A DNA stretch of 64,000 bases from Hydrogenovibrio marinus (GCF_013340845.1 NZ_AP020335.1:1302001-1366000); one strand, 5' to 3'; shown: positions 18,309-27,580, numbered from the stretch's first letter. The notes: generated by a model not told the origin, from the letters alone. Translations and numbers: made by a program.

Positions 18309-19349
18309 ATGACTGAACAACAAACTATTTCTACCGAAACGACACCTGACCGCATAATCTTCTTCCCGATTACACTTTTCGGAGCCATTATGGGCTATGC
18401 GGGTTTAACCATTGGCTTTCATAATGCACATACTATTTTAGGAATGTCGCAAACCGTTGCCTTGGCGCTAACGGCGATTACAACGTTGTTTTTTATTATG
18501 GTTGCATTAGCTTACGGTGTTAAGCTGTTGAAATACAAGGATGCCGTAACCAAAGAAATCAATCACCCGATAGCAGTCAACTTCTTTCCTACTGCCAGTA
18601 TCAGCCTATTGCTTTTGTCGGTTCTTTATAAAGATATCGCGCCGACCCTTTCAGAAGGGATGTTTATCATTGGTGCCCTTGCCCAACTGGTACTGACCTT
18701 CTATGTTGTGCAATCCTGGATTTTGCATGAAAAATGGCAAATCAACCAAATGACGCCGGCTTGGTTTATCCCGGTTGTTGGTAACATTGTTGCGCCACTG
18801 CCGGCAATGCAATTCGGATTCCATGAAATCGCATGGTTTTATTTCAGCATCGGCTTGGTGTTCTGGTTGATTCTATTAGCCATTGTTATGTATCGATTGT
18901 TTTTCCATCCGCCAATGCTCAGGTTGATGGAACCGACCTTGTTTATTTTAATTGCACCGCCTGCAATGGGCTTTTTGTCCTACTTAGCGATTCAGCACGG
19001 CGATTCAATTGATAACTTTGGTCGAGTGCTTTATTACACCGCCCTATTCTTTGCGCTATTGTTGTTCACGCAAATTTGGCGTTTTATTAAGGTTCCATTT
19101 TCTTTATCTTGGTGGGCATACACCTTCCCGATCGCAACCATTGCCAATGCCAGCTTTATGATGTACGAAAAGCTACACATGAACGCATTTGGCTTTTTTG
19201 CCGCGTTCTTTTTATCAGTGCTTTCCGCCTTGGTTCTACATCTAACGCTAAAAACGTTTATCGCAATCAAGAACAAAAAGCTTTGCATACCGCCACCAGC
19301 AGAACCAAAGCAAGTGGAACCCTCTGAAACAGAACAAAACCAAGGTTAA
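18309..19349 (+). CDS. TDT-family (TehA/SLAC1-like) membrane transporter, paralogue
   Basis: 346 residues from the ATG at 18309, which is preceded by GGGGA at a 5-6 base spacing; the frame opens at 18279. About ten hydrophobic helices carry TDT-type motifs: FFPITLFGAIMGYAGLT, PAWFIPVVGNIVAPLPA, IAWFYFSIGLVFWL and EPTLFILIAPPAMGFLSY. It ends in a hydrophilic Pro/Glu-rich tail. It is divergent from, and similar to, the TDT gene at 17093-18091, suggesting duplication. The M61 peptidase gene starts 1 base after its stop, so the two are likely co-transcribed. The cargo is unknown, probably a small anion. Confidence 0.8.
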   Translation: MTEQQTISTETTPDRIIFFPITLFGAIMGYAGLTIGFHNAHTILGMSQTVALALTAITTLFFIMVALAYGVKLLKYKDAVTKEINHPIAVNFFPTASISLLLLSVLYKDIAPTLSEGMFIIGALAQLVLTFYVVQSWILHEKWQINQMTPAWFIPVVGNIVAPLPAMQFGFHEIAWFYFSIGLVFWLILLAIVMYRLFFHPPMLRLMEPTLFILIAPPAMGFLSYLAIQHGDSIDNFGRVLYYTALFFALLLFTQIWRFIKVPFSLSWWAYTFPIATIANASFMMYEKLHMNAFGFFAAFFLSVLSALVLHLTLKTFIAIKNKKLCIPPPAEPKQVEPSETEQNQG

Positions 19350-19350
19350 T

Positions 19351-21162
19351 ATGACAATCCATTACACCATCAGTCTAGAAAAGGCACATGCTCATTTAAT
19401 AGATGTACACCTTCGTATTGAGAACGTTAACCAGACAACGCTGAATCTAAGTTTGCCTAGCTGGATTCCTGGCAGTTATCTAATCCGAGATTTTGCCAAA
19501 AACCTCATTGGCATGACCGCAAAAGATAGCAATGGCAAAGCCTTGGAAATCCGGATACTCGACAAGTCTCATTGGCAGCTTTTGAGCACGGATGAAAACG
19601 TGCTTGGTAGCCTTGAAGTCAGTTATCAGGTCTATGCCTGGGATTTATCGGTACGTACCGCACACTTTGATCAAACGCATGCCTTCTTTAATGGGACGTC
19701 TGTGTTTCTGCGTGTTGATGATTTTGCCGACGCGCCGTACGAAATTTCTTTACCGAAAACTAACCTAAGCGAACAGCAAGGTTGGCGCGTAGCTTCCACT
19801 CTACCAAAGGTAAGTGTTGATCCATTTGGTTTTGGTGACTACCGTGCAGAAAACTACCGAGATTTAATTGAATATCCAGTTGAAGTGAGTGATTTTGTTG
19901 AGATTGCGTTTGTTGCCAATGGCGTTCCTCATCGTGTTGCTTTTACCGGAAAGTTTGAAAGACAAAAACTGAACAAAGATCAACTAATCAAAGACTTAAC
20001 AGCTATTTGCGAAACAGAGTTGAGCTTATTTGGTGAGCCCTATCCGTTTGATGAATATCTATTTCAAGTCATGATCACTGATAACGGCTATGGAGGGTTG
20101 GAACACACCAACTCTACTGCACTACTGTGTTCTAGAAGTGATTTGCCTTATACAACGGATGCAAAACCTACGGATGGTTATATTCAATTCCTAGAGTTGT
20201 GCTCGCATGAGTATTTCCATAGTTGGAATGTAAAGAGAATTCAACCAGCCGTCTATCAAACATCGGACTTATCTGAACCTGTTTATACCAACCAACTATG
20301 GTGGTTTGAAGGCATTACTTCTTACTTCGATGGTCTATTTTTGAATATGGCAGGCTTGGTTGACTCTGACACTTACCTTAAGCGCCTGTCAAAAGAAATG
20401 ACGCGTGTCTATCGCATGCCGGGGCGCTTCAAACAATCCGTAGCAGAGTCTAGCATAACAACTTGGACCAAATTCTATCAGCAGGATGAAAATGCTCCCA
20501 ATGCCATTATCAGCTACTACACCAAAGGCAGTTTAATCGGCTTAGGTTTAGACCTGCTTATTCGTCAGCAAACGCAAAACCAAAAGACCCTTGTGGATGT
20601 TCTAAAGGCACTTTGGCAAAATCATGGCCTGCCCCGAAAAGGTCTGTGCGAAGGTGAAATAGAGCAGATTTGTGCGGAGGTTTCAGGTGTCGATCTGACA
20701 GATTTTTTCAAGCAACATCTGTTTGAGAAGGAAGATTTACCTTTTGAAAACCTATTCTCACCTTTTGGTGTTGATTTCACACTACGTCCGGCAACAGGAT
20801 TGAAAGACACGGGTGGCACTACCGAGGAAACCAACTTCCCTGTACAGCTAGGCGCAAACCTACAAACAACAGAGCATCAAACCGTGCGAGTAACGCATGT
20901 ATGGAATGACTTGGCGCTTCACAATGCAGGTATCGCAGCATCAGATGAAATCATTGCTTTGAATGGCTACAAAATGGTCTCTACAGATGCGGTGGAAAGC
21001 TTTTTGAAAGGTTGTGAGCTGGGTGACAAAGTTAGCTGCCATTATTTCAGGCGTGATGAACTTATGGAAACGGAAATACAATTCAACCATTTAGTATCGG
21101 ATCGAGTCGTTTTGGAAAAAAACAATCAATATGGAGAGGCTTTGTCATGGCTGAAGAATTAG
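19351..21162 (+). CDS. M61-family metallopeptidase with PDZ domain
   Basis: 603-residue zinc peptidase of the glycyl aminopeptidase family. A beta-rich N-terminal domain (residues 1-170) is followed by the catalytic domain with GGLEHTNSTALL and the zinc motif HEYFHSWNVKRIQP at about residues 286-299. The third ligand Glu is probably in WWFEGITSYFDGL. A C-terminal PDZ-like domain (VTHVWNDLALHNAGIAASDEIIALNG) covers about residues 510-590. No signal peptide is evident, so it is probably cytoplasmic. Its 3' end overlaps slyX by 16 bases. The physiological substrate is unknown. Confidence 0.88.
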   Translation: MTIHYTISLEKAHAHLIDVHLRIENVNQTTLNLSLPSWIPGSYLIRDFAKNLIGMTAKDSNGKALEIRILDKSHWQLLSTDENVLGSLEVSYQVYAWDLSVRTAHFDQTHAFFNGTSVFLRVDDFADAPYEISLPKTNLSEQQGWRVASTLPKVSVDPFGFGDYRAENYRDLIEYPVEVSDFVEIAFVANGVPHRVAFTGKFERQKLNKDQLIKDLTAICETELSLFGEPYPFDEYLFQVMITDNGYGGLEHTNSTALLCSRSDLPYTTDAKPTDGYIQFLELCSHEYFHSWNVKRIQPAVYQTSDLSEPVYTNQLWWFEGITSYFDGLFLNMAGLVDSDTYLKRLSKEMTRVYRMPGRFKQSVAESSITTWTKFYQQDENAPNAIISYYTKGSLIGLGLDLLIRQQTQNQKTLVDVLKALWQNHGLPRKGLCEGEIEQICAEVSGVDLTDFFKQHLFEKEDLPFENLFSPFGVDFTLRPATGLKDTGGTTEETNFPVQLGANLQTTEHQTVRVTHVWNDLALHNAGIAASDEIIALNGYKMVSTDAVESFLKGCELGDKVSCHYFRRDELMETEIQFNHLVSDRVVLEKNNQYGEALSWLKN

Positions 21163-21392
21163 ATGTGCGCGTTTCTGAACAGGAAGCCAAAATTCATCAA
21201 TTGGAAATCCATCAAGCCTATCAAGATGAAACAGTTGATCAACTCAGTCACTTGGTTGCCAAGCAGCAACAAGACATCGTGGAGTTAAAACATCAATTGA
21301 AGGTGCTTTCGGACTTCTTAAAGAACATGAAATCCGAAATGGGGAGCCAAATCAAGCTGCCGAGCGAGGAAAGTCCCCCGCCTCACTATTAA
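21147..21392 (+). CDS. slyX: SlyX family protein
   Basis: 81-residue coiled-coil protein. The heptad-rich body (DVRVSEQEAKIHQLEIHQAYQDETVDQLSHLV then KQQQDIVELKHQLKVL) and the short proline-rich tail ending SPPPHY are typical of SlyX. The family has no established biochemical role. It begins within the last 16 bases of the M61 peptidase gene in another frame, indicating translational coupling. The downstream BASS transporter gene converges 11 bases away. Confidence 0.88.
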   Translation: MAEELDVRVSEQEAKIHQLEIHQAYQDETVDQLSHLVAKQQQDIVELKHQLKVLSDFLKNMKSEMGSQIKLPSEESPPPHY

Positions 21393-21403
21393 ATATTTTT
21401 TCG

Positions 21404-22306
21404 TTATTTGTGCCGCCAAAAAGCGGCCAATAATGAACCTGACAAATTGTGCCAAATGCTGAATAATGCACCTGGCAACGCACTGACTGGACTAAAATAC
21501 TTTAACGCCAACGCAACACTCAGACCTGAGTTTTGCATACCAACTTCTATTGCCACGGTTCTACTGGTTTGAACATCGTAGCCCAACAGCCTAGTAATGC
21601 TGTATCCAGAAGCTAAACCAATCAGATTATGCAATATAACAGCAAAGATAATCGCTACACCTACTGTTGACATTCTGTCGTGGTTCAACGCAACGACGAT
21701 GGCGATAATCAACACGATGGATGTCATCGAAACCAAAGGTAGGAATGGCTGTACTGACAACAGTTTGGTTTTCAAAAAATGCATCACCAACATTCCCAAT
21801 ACAACCGGCAGCAGCACAATCATCAACAAGCTGGACAGCATTTTACCGGCAGGTACCGTAATCATCTGATTCAGATAAAGCCAAGTCAACAAAGGCATCA
21901 GCGCAACAGCCAATAAAGTTGAGACCAGCGTCATGCTGATAGAGAGCGCAACACGCCCACCGATTAAGTAAACTATGACATTCGAGGCAGTACCGCCTGC
22001 TGTCGTGCCCACCAACATCATCCCGGCGGTCAGTTCAGGCGAGAAATTCATGGCTTTGGAAAGCAATAATGCCGCAAGCGGCATCACGATAAATTGAATG
22101 GCAACACCAAGCATGACTACGCGTTTTTCAGAGAGAACACGTTGGAAGTCCTGCCAATGAAGCGTCAACCCCATGCTGAACATAATGAGCGCCAGAAGCG
22201 GCGTAATCCAAGGCCTTAGTGCTGTGAATTCATCGGGTTGCTGATACGCCCAAAAGCAGGCCAGCAAAACCCAAAGTGGAAACAGTCTCGTCGTAAGGTT
22301 TAGCAT
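21404..22306 (-). CDS. Bile acid:sodium symporter (BASS) family transporter
   Basis: 300-residue membrane protein with about nine to ten helices. Family features are MFSMGLTLHWQDF near residue 45, AAGMMLVGTTAGG-like ELTAGMMLVGTTAGGTASNVIVYL with the sodium-site loop, and EVGMQNSGLSVALA near residue 250. BASS proteins couple organic anion uptake to sodium; bacterial members carry diverse substrates, including pyruvate and pantoate in plastid relatives. A possible role in 2-oxoacid uptake is only inference. It is transcribed alone, with a copy of the dispersed motif 43 bases upstream of its start. Confidence 0.88.
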   Translation of the reverse strand: MLNLTTRLFPLWVLLACFWAYQQPDEFTALRPWITPLLALIMFSMGLTLHWQDFQRVLSEKRVVMLGVAIQFIVMPLAALLLSKAMNFSPELTAGMMLVGTTAGGTASNVIVYLIGGRVALSISMTLVSTLLAVALMPLLTWLYLNQMITVPAGKMLSSLLMIVLLPVVLGMLVMHFLKTKLLSVQPFLPLVSMTSIVLIIAIVVALNHDRMSTVGVAIIFAVILHNLIGLASGYSITRLLGYDVQTSRTVAIEVGMQNSGLSVALALKYFSPVSALPGALFSIWHNLSGSLLAAFWRHK

Positions 22307-22348
22307 AACTATTGCATAGCATTCTTGTTGTTCAAATTAAGTGACTAT

Positions 22349-22366
22349 CCCAACCTGGCAGATTTT
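22349..22366 (-). repeat. Dispersed 19-bp motif, copy 3 (C-form on + strand)
   Basis: CCCAACCTGGCAGATTTT, a perfect reverse complement of the first 18 bases of copy 4 at 23134. The pair flanks the DUF445 gene as inverted repeats. It lies 42 bases past that gene's stop. Confidence 0.8.
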
Positions 22367-22407
22367 GGTGACAGCTTTATTCTGCTGTACGGCGAAAGTA
22401 AATACTC

Positions 22408-23121
22408 TTAAATGACTTGAGATACCCAAGCGGAAAGCAGACCGATGACACCACCAAACACTCCGCCCCAAACCACGAGCCAACCAAGGTGTTCTTTGAT
22501 GATTTGTTGAACCATTTGCTTAACCAACTGCGGCGTTAACTCTTCTAAACGGGATTCGATGATGGATTCAACTTGCTGACGAATCTCTGAGATAACATTA
22601 GGTTGATCGATTTCCGCTTGTAGCAACTCAACGAATTCATCTTTTTGCGTCATTTCAATTAACGCTTCTTTCATGTTGATAATAAAAGGATTTTTAAGTG
22701 GTGTTAGTGCGCTGGCGCCGCCAAACATACCCAACATGCTGCCAAAGCTAGATTGCATGATAACCTCAACTAACTTATCGAATGCGGGTGTTAAATCTAC
22801 CTTTTCGATAACCGGCGCAAGCTTCAACTGAGGCGATGCGGTTTCCGCTTGAACAAAACGATCGATATTTTCCTGAGTAAAAAACTGCGCCATCATCAGG
22901 CTCTTGATGGCGGTTTTAAATTGTTCAAATTGGTTTGGGATAACCCCTGATCCAACCAAGCCCGGAACCCGCTCAAACAACATGTAGATTGCTAGCCAGT
23001 TGGTCAACGCACCAGACAAAGCAAATGCGCCTGCCATCATAATCCAATGATTATGAAAAGCGACTCCAATCAAAACAATAATCAGGCTAATGCCATTGGT
23101 TAATAGGTTTTTATCCAACAT
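22408..23121 (-). CDS. DUF445 family membrane protein
   Basis: 237-residue protein of the DUF445/YheB group. It has two N-terminal hydrophobic segments (NGISLIIVLIGVAF and IMMAGAFALSGALTNWLAIYMLF), the family signature ALTNWLAIYMLFERVPGLVGSGVIPNQFEQFK, a long helical soluble middle part (residues 70-205), and a C-terminal membrane helix with VVWGGVFGGVIGLL. The function of the family is not established. It is bracketed by two perfect 18-bp inverted copies of the dispersed motif, one on each side. It lies downstream of rluB on the same strand. Confidence 0.85.
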   Translation of the reverse strand: MLDKNLLTNGISLIIVLIGVAFHNHWIMMAGAFALSGALTNWLAIYMLFERVPGLVGSGVIPNQFEQFKTAIKSLMMAQFFTQENIDRFVQAETASPQLKLAPVIEKVDLTPAFDKLVEVIMQSSFGSMLGMFGGASALTPLKNPFIINMKEALIEMTQKDEFVELLQAEIDQPNVISEIRQQVESIIESRLEELTPQLVKQMVQQIIKEHLGWLVVWGGVFGGVIGLLSAWVSQVI

Positions 23122-23133
23122 AATTTTTCACTC

Positions 23134-23153
23134 AAAATCTGCCAGGTTGGGGG
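23134..23153 (+). repeat. Dispersed 19-bp motif, copy 4 (G-form)
   Basis: AAAATCTGCCAGGTTGGGGG, directly abutting the rluB stop codon and 12 bases upstream of the DUF445 start. It is inverted relative to copy 3. Confidence 0.85.
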
Positions 23154-24107
23154 TTACTGATTCTCTCCGCGCTGCCTACCTTTATAAGGGCTAGAAGAAG
23201 GTCTTCCTCTTAAGCTGCCCGCTGGGTTGCTACGCTTGTTGTTTGAAGTTGATTTAGAATAGTCTGGTGCCGCCTTCGGTGTTAAATCCGGTCTTGGGTC
23301 AAGTGGTAAGCCAACGCTCTTTAATAGCTGGTTTACTTGCTTCCAGGTCAGGGTTTCAACCTTGCCGCGTCGTAATGTTCTCGGCAAACTAAACTCACCA
23401 TATCGTGTACGGATCAAGCGACTGACCTGCACCCCTTGAGATTCCCAAATGCGTCGAACTTCACGGTTTTTACCTTCTTTCAGCACAACACGGAACCATT
23501 GGTTAACAGAGTCTTCTTCTTGTAGTTTCAAGTGTTCAACCTTGTCGAATTTTGCCCAGCCATCTTCAAGCTTAACCCCTTTTTTCAAGGTTTTAATCAT
23601 CTCATCAGTCACTTCGCCAAAAATTCGTACAGAATACTCGCGCTCGATTTCATAGGATGGATGCATCATGCGATTGGCCAGCTCGCCATTATTGGTGAAC
23701 ATCAACAAACCTGAAGTGTTCAAATCCAAACGACCGATACTCACCCAGCGGCTGTTAATAATGCGCGGTAAATGCGCAAAAACCGTGTCTCTGCCCTTTT
23801 CATCTTTGCGGGAACAAACTTGCCCTTCGGGCTTGTTGTACAAGATAACTTGCGTAGATTGCTTGGCTAGGCGCGTTTCCTTAACAGGTTGATCTTTAAC
23901 CTTGATGGTATCCGTTGGTAAAGCTCTTTCACCCAGTGTCGCCACACGGTTATTGACTTTGACCAAACCGGCTTCAATCAGTTTTTCAACTTCTCGGCGT
24001 GATCCGAAACCCGCTCGAGCCAAAATTTTCTGCAATTTTTCGCCAGCAGGATTTGCTGCGATCTTTGCAGTTTTCGGCGATGCCGATTTGTTTGGTGTTT
24101 TATTCAT
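23154..24107 (-). CDS. rluB: 23S rRNA pseudouridine(2605) synthase
   Basis: 317-residue RsuA-family pseudouridine synthase. It has an N-terminal S4 RNA-binding domain (EKLQKILARAGFGSRREVEKLIEAGLVKVN, residues 24-53), a catalytic block with the Asp in SIGRLDLNTSGLLMFTNNGEL near residue 127, and KEGKNREVRRIWESQG. A basic Ser/Arg/Pro-rich tail follows residue 270. The tail and the rnm-yciO-rluB synteny favour RluB over RluE or RluF. Its start shares one base with the stop of the M50 protease gene, so the two should be co-translated. Confidence 0.93.
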   Translation of the reverse strand: MNKTPNKSASPKTAKIAANPAGEKLQKILARAGFGSRREVEKLIEAGLVKVNNRVATLGERALPTDTIKVKDQPVKETRLAKQSTQVILYNKPEGQVCSRKDEKGRDTVFAHLPRIINSRWVSIGRLDLNTSGLLMFTNNGELANRMMHPSYEIEREYSVRIFGEVTDEMIKTLKKGVKLEDGWAKFDKVEHLKLQEEDSVNQWFRVVLKEGKNREVRRIWESQGVQVSRLIRTRYGEFSLPRTLRRGKVETLTWKQVNQLLKSVGLPLDPRPDLTPKAAPDYSKSTSNNKRSNPAGSLRGRPSSSPYKGRQRGENQ

Positions 24108-24760
24108 TATGCGAGTCCGACTATTTGATAAATAAGTTGCTGAAATGCCTGGTAAGGTCCGGAAATAATCGGCCCGAGGAATCCTAGCAACATCATGCCT
24201 AATAAGATAAAGAAACCATAAGGCTCTATACGATTGTAATTGTACGCTAAACGTGGCGATAAAAATGCCGACAATACTCTACTACCATCCAACGGCGGGA
24301 TAGGAATCATGTTCAGCACCATCAACACCAAGTTAATGGCAATACCTGCAGTGCCGGTATAAGTCATGAACTGAGCAATCTCTGGCTGAGAGTCCAGTCC
24401 ATAACCAATTCGCGCGATGATTGCCCAGAAAATAGCCATCAAAAAGTTAGAAACTGGGCCGGCGACAGCGACCCACGCCATATCTCTTCGAGGATTCTTG
24501 AAATTACTCGGGTTGACCGGAACGGCCTTTGCCCATCCAAAGATGAAGCCCCCCATGATCAATAAGGCGATTGGCACTATGACTGTACCGAAGGGGTCGA
24601 TATGCTTCAAAGGATTGATGGTTAAACGGCCTTGCAATTCCGCAGTACGATCTCCAAACTTCATCGCTACCCAGCCATGAGCGACTTCATGAAGGGTGAT
24701 GGCGAAAATCACGGGGATGGACCACACCGCAATTTTCTGCATAATCGTTAATTCATCCAT
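24107..24760 (-). CDS. Site-2 protease family (M50) membrane protein
   Basis: 217-residue integral membrane metalloprotease. The zinc motif HEVAH is at residues 24-28 inside the first helix (FAITLHEVAHGWVAMKFGD), and NPLKHIDPFGTVIVP follows. The second catalytic motif NMIPIPPLDGSRVL holds the Asp ligand near residue 155. It matches the compact YwhC-type S2P group, which lacks a PDZ domain. Substrates are unknown. In many gammaproteobacteria this gene lies between yciO and rluB or scpA, as here. It overlaps rluB by one base. Confidence 0.92.
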   Translation of the reverse strand: MDELTIMQKIAVWSIPVIFAITLHEVAHGWVAMKFGDRTAELQGRLTINPLKHIDPFGTVIVPIALLIMGGFIFGWAKAVPVNPSNFKNPRRDMAWVAVAGPVSNFLMAIFWAIIARIGYGLDSQPEIAQFMTYTGTAGIAINLVLMVLNMIPIPPLDGSRVLSAFLSPRLAYNYNRIEPYGFFILLGMMLLGFLGPIISGPYQAFQQLIYQIVGLA

Positions 24761-24810
24761 CTGAAATCCTTTGCCATTGCGTTATGAAAGACGAGGTTCA
24801 ACTTTGAACG

Positions 24811-25434
24811 TTACTCGCTGAATTCTCCCTGACCTTGACGTATCAATACCGGAACGTCATCCGTAAAATCAATCACTGTCGTTGGCTCAAAACCACCAAA
24901 GCCGCCATCCAAAACAGCATCCAAAGCATGACCTATTTGCTCCTGAATAGACCAACCATCTGTCATCGGCAGCTCTTCACCCGGCAAAATCAATGATACA
25001 GAAATCAAGGGCTTGTCAAAATATTCTAGCAAGTGATTGGCGACAATGTTTGGAGTAACCCTTAATCCTATACTTTTTTTCTTAGGGGTTTGCAGACGTC
25101 TCGGCACCTCTCGGCTTGCTGGTAAGATAAAGGTGTAGGGTCCAGGTAAATGGGACTTTAAGTAACGAAATTGGATATTTCCAACCTTAGCGTATTCCGA
25201 TAAGTTGCTGAGATCCTTACACATAATGGTGAAATCATGTTTTTCATCCAAGCGACGGATAGCGCGAATGCGATCTGCCCCTTCTTTGTTATCCAGCAAG
25301 CAACCAAGCGCATAACCTGACTCCGTCGGATAAGCGATGACACCGCCTGAATTAAGAATTTCAACCACTTGCTTGAGTTGTCGCTCCTGAGGGTTGTCAG
25401 GATGAACGGAAATATATTGACAGTCTTTTCGCAC
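24811..25434 (-). CDS. yciO: YciO/Sua5/YrdC-family protein
   Basis: 207-residue protein with the YrdC fold, related to threonylcarbamoyl-AMP synthase of tRNA t6A formation. Motifs seen are GGVIAYPTESGYALGC, the RRLDEKHDFTIMC block, GPYTFILPASREVPR and KKSIGLRVTPN. These fit the YciO branch, whose activity in t6A synthesis is weak or unproven. The start is GTG. TsaB of the same pathway is encoded at 60383-61063. It lies between rnm and the M50 protease, the same order as around E. coli rnm-yciO-rluB. Confidence 0.9.
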   Translation of the reverse strand: MRKDCQYISVHPDNPQERQLKQVVEILNSGGVIAYPTESGYALGCLLDNKEGADRIRAIRRLDEKHDFTIMCKDLSNLSEYAKVGNIQFRYLKSHLPGPYTFILPASREVPRRLQTPKKKSIGLRVTPNIVANHLLEYFDKPLISVSLILPGEELPMTDGWSIQEQIGHALDAVLDGGFGGFEPTTVIDFTDDVPVLIRQGQGEFSE

Positions 25435-25536
25435 AGCTTTTACCGATATAGCTTATTTTCTATGACATTAAAGTTGCTGCGTATTATATGAAAAAGAACA
25501 ATGAATGTGCAGAGTATTGAGGACTGATTGAACGGC

Positions 25537-26379
25537 TTATACTGGGGACTTAAAGTGGTTCCATACCGGATCGACGCCGTTAGGCATAGGAGACAACCAC
25601 CCCAACCCTCTCCATGATTGCTCAGGACGGTGAAAATCACTTCCTAGAGAGGCATAGAGGCCAAAACGTTTTGCACGATCTGCCATCCCCATTTGATCGG
25701 AGCAAACTCTTGGTTGATTGACCACTTCGATAGCCTGTCCACCAGCATCCCTGAACGTCTCAATCATTTTGTTGAGTTTGTTTGCGCCCATTTTATAAAT
25801 GTGTGGATGTGCGATGACCGCAATACCGCCTGCACTTAAAATCCACTCAACCACTTCTGTGATGTCTGGCCAATCCACTGGTGCATACAAGGGACGACCT
25901 TTCTTCAAATAACGGTCAAATGCCTTTGGTTGATCGTTAACAATGCCGCGCTCAATCAATGCATGCGCAAAATGGTTTCGCCCGATCATACCAGACTCCA
26001 GTTTTGGCAAAATGTCAGTTAATAAACTCGGGAAACGTTTCTGCGCCTTGGTATCCATTTCAAAAGCACGTAACCAACGCTTGACGCGGTTCATCTTCAA
26101 GCCGTTTTGTAAGTCGCTGTTAATCACATCGACATCAAGACCGACAACATGAATTGTATGGCCTTGCCACTGACAAGAAATTTCCGTTCCGGAAATCAAC
26201 GTTATGCCCTGCTCATCGGCAAAAGGTTTTGCCAATTCATATCCTAGGGTCGTATCGTGATCGGTAATAGATAAATGCGTTACTCGCCTTTCCTTCGCCA
26301 AAGAAATTAGGGCTTCAGGAGACAGTGAGCCATCGGATATGTGAGTATGACAATGAAAGTCAGCTTTGAAATCGGACAT
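25537..26379 (-). CDS. rnm: PHP-domain phosphoesterase / 5'-3' exoribonuclease
   Basis: 280-residue PHP-domain protein matching E. coli RNase AM (YciV/TrpH). Metal-binding motifs are DFHCHTHISDGSLSPEAL at the N-terminus, LSITDHDTTLGYELA, SGTEISCQW, AVIAHPHIYKMG and the C-terminal GSDFHRPEQ. The E. coli enzyme trims 5' ends of rRNA and degrades short oligonucleotides and 3',5'-bisphosphates. Gene order rnm-yciO-(M50)-rluB supports the assignment. It is divergent from yciB, with about 155 bases between. Confidence 0.9.
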   Translation of the reverse strand: MSDFKADFHCHTHISDGSLSPEALISLAKERRVTHLSITDHDTTLGYELAKPFADEQGITLISGTEISCQWQGHTIHVVGLDVDVINSDLQNGLKMNRVKRWLRAFEMDTKAQKRFPSLLTDILPKLESGMIGRNHFAHALIERGIVNDQPKAFDRYLKKGRPLYAPVDWPDITEVVEWILSAGGIAVIAHPHIYKMGANKLNKMIETFRDAGGQAIEVVNQPRVCSDQMGMADRAKRFGLYASLGSDFHRPEQSWRGLGWLSPMPNGVDPVWNHFKSPV

Positions 26380-26534
26380 GTGAGCAAAAATTCTTCAAAC
26401 GTAAGTTGATGTAACTGTGGCAGCAACACCAAGTTTCCACCTTTTCTACAGCATTTTAACTTTATTTAGCCCGATAACCCAGATAAAATGCAGGAACTAA
26501 ACAAATAAGACTCTAACAAGACTACCTCAAAAAC

Positions 26535-27200
26535 ATGAAATTATTATTCGATTTTTTTCCGATCCTCCTCTTTTTTATAGCCTTTAAACTTTTTGGAATT
26601 TATGTCGCAACTGCTGTTGCTATCGCCGCTTCAGTCTTGCAGGTAGGCTATGTCTACTTCAAAAACAAGCGCGTCGAAAACATGCATTTGGTCACACTTG
26701 CTTTGATCATCATCCTTGGTGGCGCCACTCTAATTTTCCATGATGAAACCTTTATCAAATGGAAGCCAACTATTGTTAACTGGGGCTTTGCGCTTGTTTT
26801 CCTTGGCAGTCATTTCATCGGCAAAAAGCCAATCGTCAGACGTTTGATGGATCAAGCGCTATACCTGCCTGAAAAAGTATGGATTCGCTTGAGCTACATG
26901 TGGGTGGTCTTCTTCATCTTTTCTGGTATTGCCAACCTTTATGTCGCCTTCAACTATGACACAGACACTTGGGTTAACTTCAAGCTTTTCGGTTTGATGG
27001 GCTTAACGCTTGCCTTTATTTTGGTTCAAGGTGTCTATATTTCCCGTTATATTCAGGATGACAACGTTGCCAACGAGGTGAATGAAAAAGCGATGGAAAC
27101 CCTTGCAGATGTGGAAATGGACTCGGTTGTCGTCGCCAAACACCAGCAAGAAGAGAAAGACGACGAAGGTCAACCACCCGCTTCACCAGACACCAAATAA
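26535..27200 (+). CDS. yciB: Inner membrane septation protein YciB
   Basis: 221-residue membrane protein of the YciB (IspZ/septation protein A) family. It starts MKLLFDFFPILLFFIAFKLFGIYVATAVAIAAS and has five predicted helices, with GKKPIVRRLMDQALYLPEKVWIRLSYMWVVFFIF characteristic of the family. The C-terminal 35 residues are hydrophilic and acidic, longer than in the E. coli protein (179 residues). YciB influences cell envelope synthesis and septation. yciI follows 24 bases later in the same direction, as commonly seen. Confidence 0.93.
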   Translation: MKLLFDFFPILLFFIAFKLFGIYVATAVAIAASVLQVGYVYFKNKRVENMHLVTLALIIILGGATLIFHDETFIKWKPTIVNWGFALVFLGSHFIGKKPIVRRLMDQALYLPEKVWIRLSYMWVVFFIFSGIANLYVAFNYDTDTWVNFKLFGLMGLTLAFILVQGVYISRYIQDDNVANEVNEKAMETLADVEMDSVVVAKHQQEEKDDEGQPPASPDTK

Positions 27201-27224
27201 TTACGATTCAGAACAGGAAAAACG

Positions 27225-27524
27225 ATGTACTACTCTATTTTTGCCTACGACGTTCCAAACAGCTTGCCGTTGAGAGCAAGTGCTCGCCCTGACCATATTG
27301 CACGCTTAAAAGCGCTGTCAGAAAGTGGGAAATTACTGCTTGCAGGTCCAAACCCTGCGATTGACAGTGAAGAGCCAGGTGAAGCGGGTTTTACGGGAAG
27401 CTTGATTGTCGCTGAGTTTGACTCTTTGGAAGCCGCACAGACATGGGCTAATGCAGATCCTTACCTTGCTGCCGGGGTTTATAAAAAGGTAGAAGTAAAA
27501 CCTTTCAAAAAAGTGTTACCTTAA
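27225..27524 (+). CDS. yciI: YciI family protein
   Basis: 99-residue ferredoxin-like dimeric alpha/beta barrel protein. It shows [15 protein letters not shown], the conserved His of [24 protein letters not shown], and [17 protein letters not shown] with the conserved Asp before the C-terminus. The His/Asp pair resembles an active site, but YciI has no established reaction. It is the second gene after yciB. Confidence 0.9.
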   Translation: MYYSIFAYDVPNSLPLRASARPDHIARLKALSESGKLLLAGPNPAIDSEEPGEAGFTGSLIVAEFDSLEAAQTWANADPYLAAGVYKKVEVKPFKKVLP

Positions 27525-27580
27525 TCAAGTTTAGTCGTTAGAATAAAACCTAATTGGGCAAACATAACCAGAGGTGTGCA

